This document shows positions 60,266 to 64,000 of a DNA stretch of 64,000 nt, in pieces (position 1 is the stretch's first letter; each line of letters starts with the position of its first letter). Source of the stretch: Bradyrhizobium sp. ISRA464 (GTDB taxonomy: Bacteria; Pseudomonadota; Alphaproteobacteria; Rhizobiales; Xanthobacteraceae). The notes beneath the pieces are model-generated. The model saw nothing but the letters and a program-made list of their open reading frames with translations. It was not told where the DNA came from and did no database searches. The stretch spans positions 1,116,001-1,180,000 of the forward strand of contig NZ_CP094526.1 of NCBI RefSeq assembly GCF_029910095.1, given 5' to 3'. The position numbers were made by a program, and so were the translations under genes.

Positions 60266-61072
60266 GGCCCCCCGGTCGACGGGTCATCTGTTCTCTTTGG
60301 CGTGCGCGCAGAGGCTAATTTCTTCAAATTTTTCAAGGCGATTTAGGCCGTCCAGTCCTTGCGCAAAAAATATTCCGCTTCCACCGTCGGGCAAATCAGT
60401 GGCACGAATCCGCCCGTCTCACCCGCTTGAGGGGCGCTTCGCGGTCGTCACGAGTGTTGGGTTGGGATGCGGTGGACGCCGATGTCACGGCTGACGAGCG
60501 TGGCAGATAGCGGACGGTGAAGTCGTGCAGGCCTGACGCCCTAGTGGCAGGTGTCTCATCAGTAAGAGCAAGCTCTCTCACTGATGACGGTGACAACAAA
60601 GCCCAGTCTCGCCGGGGAGAGCACGTATAAGCCGTAAACCATCGCGCAGGGAAAGCCGGGATTGCTCCGGTTTCACCTGTGGTCCTACCTCCCGCGTTTT
60701 TACTACGCGGGACCCATGGGTGCGATCGGCACCCGGCTTTCCCTGCGCCCTCTGCTCGGAACGAGGGTGGAAAGCAACGCAAGACTCGGACGGCTCACGT
60801 CGCGAGGAGGCGCCCGCGCACCCCCATCGCTGTTTGCCGGGAAGCCGAGGCCGTCCCGATGCCGTCTGTGTGGCCCCGCTCGCATACCCTAACGGGAGCT
60901 GCGCCCGGATGCCGCATGACGATTGCCACTATCGTCAGAGGGGCACACCATATGATTTTGAGATGCCGCAGGTGCATTCCGCCGCGGGAGGTGTCATAAA
61001 TGAGACACGCTTTGGTTTGCGGAATTGTGCTGACGGCCTGACCCGGATTTCCTTGCAATCACATTCATCCCA
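60266..61072. other. Intergenic region dominated by a dispersed repeat
   Basis: No gene that I can support. The stretch about 60370-60790 matches in layout the roughly 400-base repeat common in bradyrhizobia (cccgtctcacccgcttgaggggcgc, ggatgcggtggacgccg, gtctcgccggggagagcac). The leftward open frame at 60396-60782 (128 codons) is made by this repeat and is often annotated as a hypothetical protein. Confidence 0.6.
60370..60790. repeat. About 400-base dispersed repeat
   Basis: The blocks gggcaaatcagtggcacgaa, ggggcgcttcgcggtcgtca, tgaagtcgtgcaggcctgac and gccgtaaaccatcgcgcagg occur in this order in a repeat I recognise from bradyrhizobial genomes. The ends are set by eye. It is noncoding, with imperfect hairpins such as cacccggctttcc and gggaaagccggg. 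Confidence 0.5.
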
Positions 61073-61102
61073 GTGAAGGGCGTCAGCTTGTTGTTTCCTT
61101 CC

Positions 61103-61495
61103 ATGTCATCGTCGGTCGCGGTTGGGGCCCTGGTGGGATGGATGTTGCTTCTCACCGCGAAGCACATCATCGCCGACTTCATGTTGCAGAACGCCTGGAT
61201 GGCGATCGGCAAGGACCAGAAGACCGGCTGGGCGATGCCGCTGCTCGCGCACTGCCTCGTGCACCTCGCCGTCGCACTGGTGCTGATCCTCGCCGTCGCG
61301 CCGCGCTTCTGGTACGTCGCCTTCGTGGACTTCGTCATCCACATCGCCGTCGACCGCGCCAAGGGAATCTGCGCCTCGCGTTTCGGCGTGACGCTGGAGT
61401 CGGGGCATCCATGGTTCTGGACCCTGATCGGCGTCGACCAGGCGCTGCACCACCTCACCGGCTTCGCGCTGTCGATCTACATGGCCGCGAACTGA
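61103..61495 (+). CDS. DUF3307 membrane protein
   Basis: A protein of 130 residues with four hydrophobic segments: GALVGWMLLLTAKHIIADFM, LAHCLVHLAVALVLILAVAP and WYVAFVDFVIHIAVDRAKGI. This is the DUF3307 pattern, in which conserved acidic and histidine residues (ADF, HLAV, DFVIH, DRAKG) line the helices. The function is unknown. ATG 61103 is used; GTG 61073 would add 10 residues and neither has a clear ribosome site. Confidence 0.8.
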   Translation: MSSSVAVGALVGWMLLLTAKHIIADFMLQNAWMAIGKDQKTGWAMPLLAHCLVHLAVALVLILAVAPRFWYVAFVDFVIHIAVDRAKGICASRFGVTLESGHPWFWTLIGVDQALHHLTGFALSIYMAAN

Positions 61496-61605
61496 GCGGC
61501 CGGCGCCACCCGTCTCCTCAAGCCTGTCGGAATGCGAACCCGCCGCTCGCGAAAGTGATTCGCGTGCAACGGGCAAGAGGTCCCGGTGACGACCGGGAGC
61601 CGTGG

Positions 61606-61620
61606 TTAACCTTTCGTTAG
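61606..61620. promoter_or_regulatory. CtrA-like site
   Basis: TTAA-CCTTTCG-TTAG at 61606-61620 follows the TTAA-N7-TTAA rule of CtrA sites with one mismatch. It ends 40 bases before the start codon of the next gene. Confidence 0.35.
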
Positions 61621-61660
61621 AGAATTGCGCGGCATCTTCGCGATCGAGGGGGATTTGCAA

Positions 61661-62065
61661 ATGTTTTCAAGCCGCGACGCCTTCGAGAACGATGCCTGCC
61701 CGGTTGCGGACGACCTGCTTGGCCAGATGTACCGCGCCAATCCCAATGGCCTGTCGCTCCTGGTCGCCAACGTGTCGCCCGACGCGCGGGCGAGGCTGGC
61801 ACTGTTCTGCTACCGCCGCAGTCACCTGCACGCGCTGGCGCTGGCGATTGCCTCGAGCTGCACCGAGCGTGAGCTGATCCATTTCGGTGGCCGCGTTGGT
61901 TCGACCCTGTACGCGCTGTCGCGTGAGCCCGCGCGTACCACCGCGACCTCGCATGGCGGACGCAAGCCGATCACGCTGTCGACCAAGCCGCTGTCGACCT
62001 TCGCGCCGATCATCGATGAAGAACTCGACGACGAAGAGGACGTCACCCAGACGGTGACCGCCTGA
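61661..62065 (+). CDS. Unknown 134-residue protein
   Basis: A 134-residue protein with a strong cgaggggga ribosome site. The body (VADDLLGQMYRANPNGLSLL, RARLALFCYRRSHLHALALA) looks alpha-helical; the tail is acidic (IIDEELDDEEDVTQ). I do not recognise a family, though it looks like a conserved bradyrhizobial protein. A CtrA-like box upstream hints at cell-cycle control. Confidence 0.65.
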   Translation: MFSSRDAFENDACPVADDLLGQMYRANPNGLSLLVANVSPDARARLALFCYRRSHLHALALAIASSCTERELIHFGGRVGSTLYALSREPARTTATSHGGRKPITLSTKPLSTFAPIIDEELDDEEDVTQTVTA

Positions 62066-62085
62066 GGCCGGCCGCCGCTGCGGCC

Positions 62086-62406
62086 TCAGATCACCGGCAG
62101 CCCGTGGCGCCGGCGCGCCATTGCGCATTCCGCGTCGCCGGGCATGCAGGTCCGGCACACCTCCGGCCGCACCGCATAGACGTCGCAGCGCGTCGCCACC
62201 CCGATCTCGCCTGACAGTGCCGCGCAGCGGTCGCCCACGCAGCGCATGCCGGACAGCCGCGCATTGACGAACTGCTCCGGGATCAGGTCGAGCTGATCGT
62301 CGTCCTCGACGGTGAAGCGCGGCCAGTTCTCCGAATAGCTGCAGCAGGCGCCGCAGGACTGGCAAGGGCTGCTCTCCGCCGCCTTGGTATCGTTCGCGGC
62401 CATCAT
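62086..62406 (-). CDS. YkgJ-family cysteine-cluster protein
   Basis: A 106-residue protein with the YkgJ/CxxCxxCC pattern: CQSCGACCSYSENWPRFT, GMRCVGDRCAALSG, TRCDVYAVRPEVCRTCMPGD. The cysteines probably bind zinc or an iron-sulfur cluster. The ATG at 62406 overlaps the stop of the WYL regulator in an ATGA arrangement, so the two are cotranslated and may act together. Confidence 0.87.
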   Translation of the reverse strand: MMAANDTKAAESSPCQSCGACCSYSENWPRFTVEDDDQLDLIPEQFVNARLSGMRCVGDRCAALSGEIGVATRCDVYAVRPEVCRTCMPGDAECAMARRRHGLPVI

Positions 62407-63101
62407 GTGTCCTTGGGCGCTTCCCAGACCAGGCTGCGCCGCCAGCGCGCCCTGAGCAGGTCGCGCCGCTCCGGATATTTCTCGTCGTGATAGATCGCGG
62501 CAACCACGCGGTCGGTGCGGAAGCTGCGGAAATCCCTGCGCAGCTCGCACCAGGCCGCGAGCAGCCGCACCGCTTCGTGATAGCCGACCGCGATCGGCCA
62601 GATTGTGCGCTCGCTGTCGCGGCCATGCTCGTCGCGATAGTTCAGCGTGATCTTCTTGCCCTCGTGGATCTGGCTGCGCGTCTTGACCATGTCGATGCGG
62701 TCCGGCTCCCGGTTCCACGCCGACCGCGCGCGGCTTGCGGGCTCGAGCACGAACGGCCGCAGCCGGTCGGGCACCGTCTCGGCGATCTTGGCCATCAGGT
62801 CTTCGGCCGCGCGCGCCAGTGCCGGATCGGCGTGGCCGACGACCCATTGCGCGCCGAGCACACAAGCCTCGATCTCATCGGGTGTCAGCATCAGCGGCGG
62901 CAGGTCGAAACCCTTCTCCAGGATGTAGCCCATGCCGGCTTCGCCGCGGATCGGCACCCGCTGCTCGATCAGGGTCGCGATGTCGCGATAGATCGTGCGC
63001 TTGGATGTCTCGAGCTCCGCCGCAATCGCATCCGCGGTCAAGGGCTTTCGGGTGCGGCGGAGCACCTGGATGATCTGAAACAGCCGGTCGGCGCGTCTCA
63101 T
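62403..63101 (-). CDS. WYL-domain HTH regulator (second system)
   Basis: A 232-residue YafY-type regulator. The HTH region reads MRRADRLFQIIQVLRRTRKP and TSKRTIYRDIATLIEQRVPI; the WYL-like domain contains TIWPIAVGYHEAVRLLAAWC. It is shorter than the first WYL protein (334 residues), mainly at the C-terminus. The divergent region carries a palindromic operator, and a second copy lies before the GST gene. The start at 63101 gives the standard MRRADRL beginning. Confidence 0.9.
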   Translation of the reverse strand: MRRADRLFQIIQVLRRTRKPLTADAIAAELETSKRTIYRDIATLIEQRVPIRGEAGMGYILEKGFDLPPLMLTPDEIEACVLGAQWVVGHADPALARAAEDLMAKIAETVPDRLRPFVLEPASRARSAWNREPDRIDMVKTRSQIHEGKKITLNYRDEHGRDSERTIWPIAVGYHEAVRLLAAWCELRRDFRSFRTDRVVAAIYHDEKYPERRDLLRARWRRSLVWEAPKDT

Positions 63102-63184
63102 GGCAAGTCTCTTCGCAAGTCTCTTGTTCGCTGTTGGCGGATCTTGGGTCTCGGCCGTCGCGTTTTTGCGCCCCCGTGTCACTG

Positions 63185-63208
63185 CTGCTGACAGCATGTT
63201 GGCAGCAG
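63185..63208. promoter_or_regulatory. WYL operator, copy 1
   Basis: CTGCTGACA-GCATGT-TGGCAGCAG, an imperfect 24-base palindrome, lies between the WYL gene and the 77-residue protein gene. Copy 2 at 63482-63505 has the same arms. Confidence 0.75.
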
Positions 63209-63254
63209 GTGGGGGCTATACCAAGACAACACCTCAAGTGAAGGGAATTTGTCC

Positions 63255-63488
63255 ATGGCAAATCTAGATGAACTCGGTTTCCGGCGGGCGCAGACGTTCG
63301 CGCTGGAACAGCTTGTCACAGTCTACTCCACCTCCAGCGATCTGCGCTGGGCCCTGGTTGTGATGATTGCGCGCTCAGTCGTTGCCGCCTGGTCCTACGG
63401 GCGGGCGCGGGTGGTCAAACGGGTTCGCGAGGCGGTTCGCCGCCTCGCTCCCGCGCGTCCGCTCGACAGTGAATGCCACTGCTGCTGA
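63255..63488 (+). CDS. Unknown 77-residue protein
   Basis: A 77-residue protein: MANLDELGFRRAQTFALEQL, then DLRWALVVMIARSVVAAWSY and a basic tail (GRARVVKRVREAVRRLAPAR). One hydrophobic helix could associate with the membrane. A gaagggaatt ribosome site precedes the ATG. Its last codons, TGC TGC TGA, are part of the second WYL operator. It lies between two operators, so it is a likely target of the WYL protein. Confidence 0.6.
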   Translation: MANLDELGFRRAQTFALEQLVTVYSTSSDLRWALVVMIARSVVAAWSYGRARVVKRVREAVRRLAPARPLDSECHCC

Positions 63489-63505
63489 CACCATGGTGGC
63501 AGCAG
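63482..63505. promoter_or_regulatory. WYL operator, copy 2
   Basis: CTGCTGACA-CCATGG-TGGCAGCAG is a 24-base palindrome with one mismatched pair, overlapping the end of the 77-residue gene and lying 47 bases before the GST start. It repeats copy 1 in 20 of 24 positions or better. Confidence 0.75.
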
Positions 63506-63552
63506 GGGGGCGCTAGCCTCCATTCACGACCACAGGCAATCGGGAGCTTCAG

Positions 63553-64000
63553 ATGATTACGCTTTTTGGCTTCGGCACGGGGTTCGGCTTGCCGGAAATC
63601 AGCCCCTTCGTGACCAAGACCGAGGTCCAGCTCAAGATGGCCGGGCTCTCCTACGCTAAGGAAAAGGCGATGCCGCCGGCGTCTCCCAAGGGTCAGTTGC
63701 CCTACATCGCCGATGACGGCGAGACCATTGCCGATTCGACCTTCATCCGCGCCCATATCGAGGGAAAATACGGTTTCGATTTCGACGCGCCGCTGAGCCT
63801 GCAGGCGCGCGCACAGGCCTGGGCGTTCGAACGCATGATCGAGCATCACGTCTATTGGGCGCTGGTCGGCGCACGCTGGGTCGACGATACGAATTTCGCC
63901 AAAGGGCCGGCGCATTTCTTCGACGGCGCGCCCGATCACATGCGCGACAAGATGCGCGAGGACGCCCAGTTCCGCGTCGCGGAGAACTATCTCCTGAGCG
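63553..64000 (+). CDS. Glutathione S-transferase family protein (cut by window end)
   Basis: The open frame runs from ATG 63553 to the window end (149 codons, no stop). The N-terminal part reads MITLFGFGTGFGLPEISPFV, then SPKGQLPYIADDGETIADST and FIRAHIEGKYGFDFDA, the layout of the Fax/metaxin-like GST group. The helical domain follows (QAWAFERMIEHHVYWALVGA). The operator upstream places it under the second WYL regulator. Confidence 0.85.
   Translation, partial: MITLFGFGTGFGLPEISPFVTKTEVQLKMAGLSYAKEKAMPPASPKGQLPYIADDGETIADSTFIRAHIEGKYGFDFDAPLSLQARAQAWAFERMIEHHVYWALVGARWVDDTNFAKGPAHFFDGAPDHMRDKMREDAQFRVAENYLLS

Noticed and set aside
60396..60782. Leftward 128-codon frame that looks like a conserved hypothetical protein
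   Set aside because: It is produced by a dispersed repeat, which explains why similar frames recur in related genomes.

Overview
The window is high-GC DNA from an alphaproteobacterium of the Bradyrhizobium/Rhodopseudomonas group. The support is an mbfA-type ferritin-like iron exporter preceded by a perfect Irr-type iron control element, a DUF1127 protein, large numbers of acyl-CoA enzymes and amidases, and many short intergenic palindromic repeats of the kinds common in bradyrhizobial chromosomes. I see no rRNA, tRNA, CRISPR array, phage or transposase gene. It reads as chromosomal DNA rich in catabolic and transport genes.

Layout. 1-6370: a dipeptide/oligopeptide-type ABC transporter operon (binding protein cut by the window edge, two permeases, two ATPases) with an amidase and a short AtzG/GatC-like partner inserted between the ATPase genes. 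6371-9954: a thioesterase remnant, then a type I secretion ATPase and its HlyD-type adaptor. 10067-13992: a PncC/CinA-type amidohydrolase, two tandem ACMSD-like amidohydrolases, a Rieske protein and a methyltransferase. 14018-20287: a fragment of a tcuB copy, an unusual Cox11-cytochrome c fusion, and a tricarballylate/citrate-type utilisation cluster (tcuB, tcuA, tcuC, LysR regulator). 20405-30338: small regulators and metabolic genes (DUF1127, GNAT, two SDRs, LysR, enoyl-CoA hydratase, AidB-like acyl-CoA dehydrogenase, zinc alcohol dehydrogenase, NTF2-like protein, second amidase).

30513-34976: an apparent three-gene operon, mbfA - outer-membrane-type protein - cytochrome b561, behind an iron control element; then an epoxide-hydrolase-like protein and a secreted unknown. 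35231-47305: a CoA-thioester catabolic locus. Acyl-CoA ligase and thiolase run leftward. A TetR regulator, an HSD10-like SDR, an enoyl-CoA hydratase, a feruloyl-CoA-synthase-like ligase, three acyl-CoA dehydrogenases and a nitroreductase run rightward. Together they could activate and beta-oxidise an aromatic or alicyclic acid side chain.

47412-50565: a WYL regulator divergent from a glutathione S-transferase with a perfect operator palindrome between them, a DUF6157 protein and an enoyl-CoA hydratase. 50580-53587: a MloK1-like cyclic-nucleotide-gated potassium channel head to head with a second membrane-bound cyclic-nucleotide-binding protein, and a stand-alone DUF6537-like protein. 53818-56076: small unknowns, a PRC-barrel protein and a Crp/Fnr regulator. 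56442-60265: an oxyanion/metal region with a tungstate permease (tupB) and binding protein (tupA) in convergent overlap and no ATPase gene, a decayed arsenic operon (arsR remnant, intact arsC, aquaporin remnant, retained operator) and a chromate transporter. 61103-64000: a DUF3307 protein, a small unknown behind a CtrA-like box, and a second WYL regulator/GST module with two near-identical palindromic operators.

The most interesting points are the iron-export operon, the Cox11-cytochrome c fusion, the twin WYL-GST circuits, the half-dead ars operon and the amidase pair inside the ABC operon. All functional statements rest on reading motifs and gene order by eye; no database search was run.
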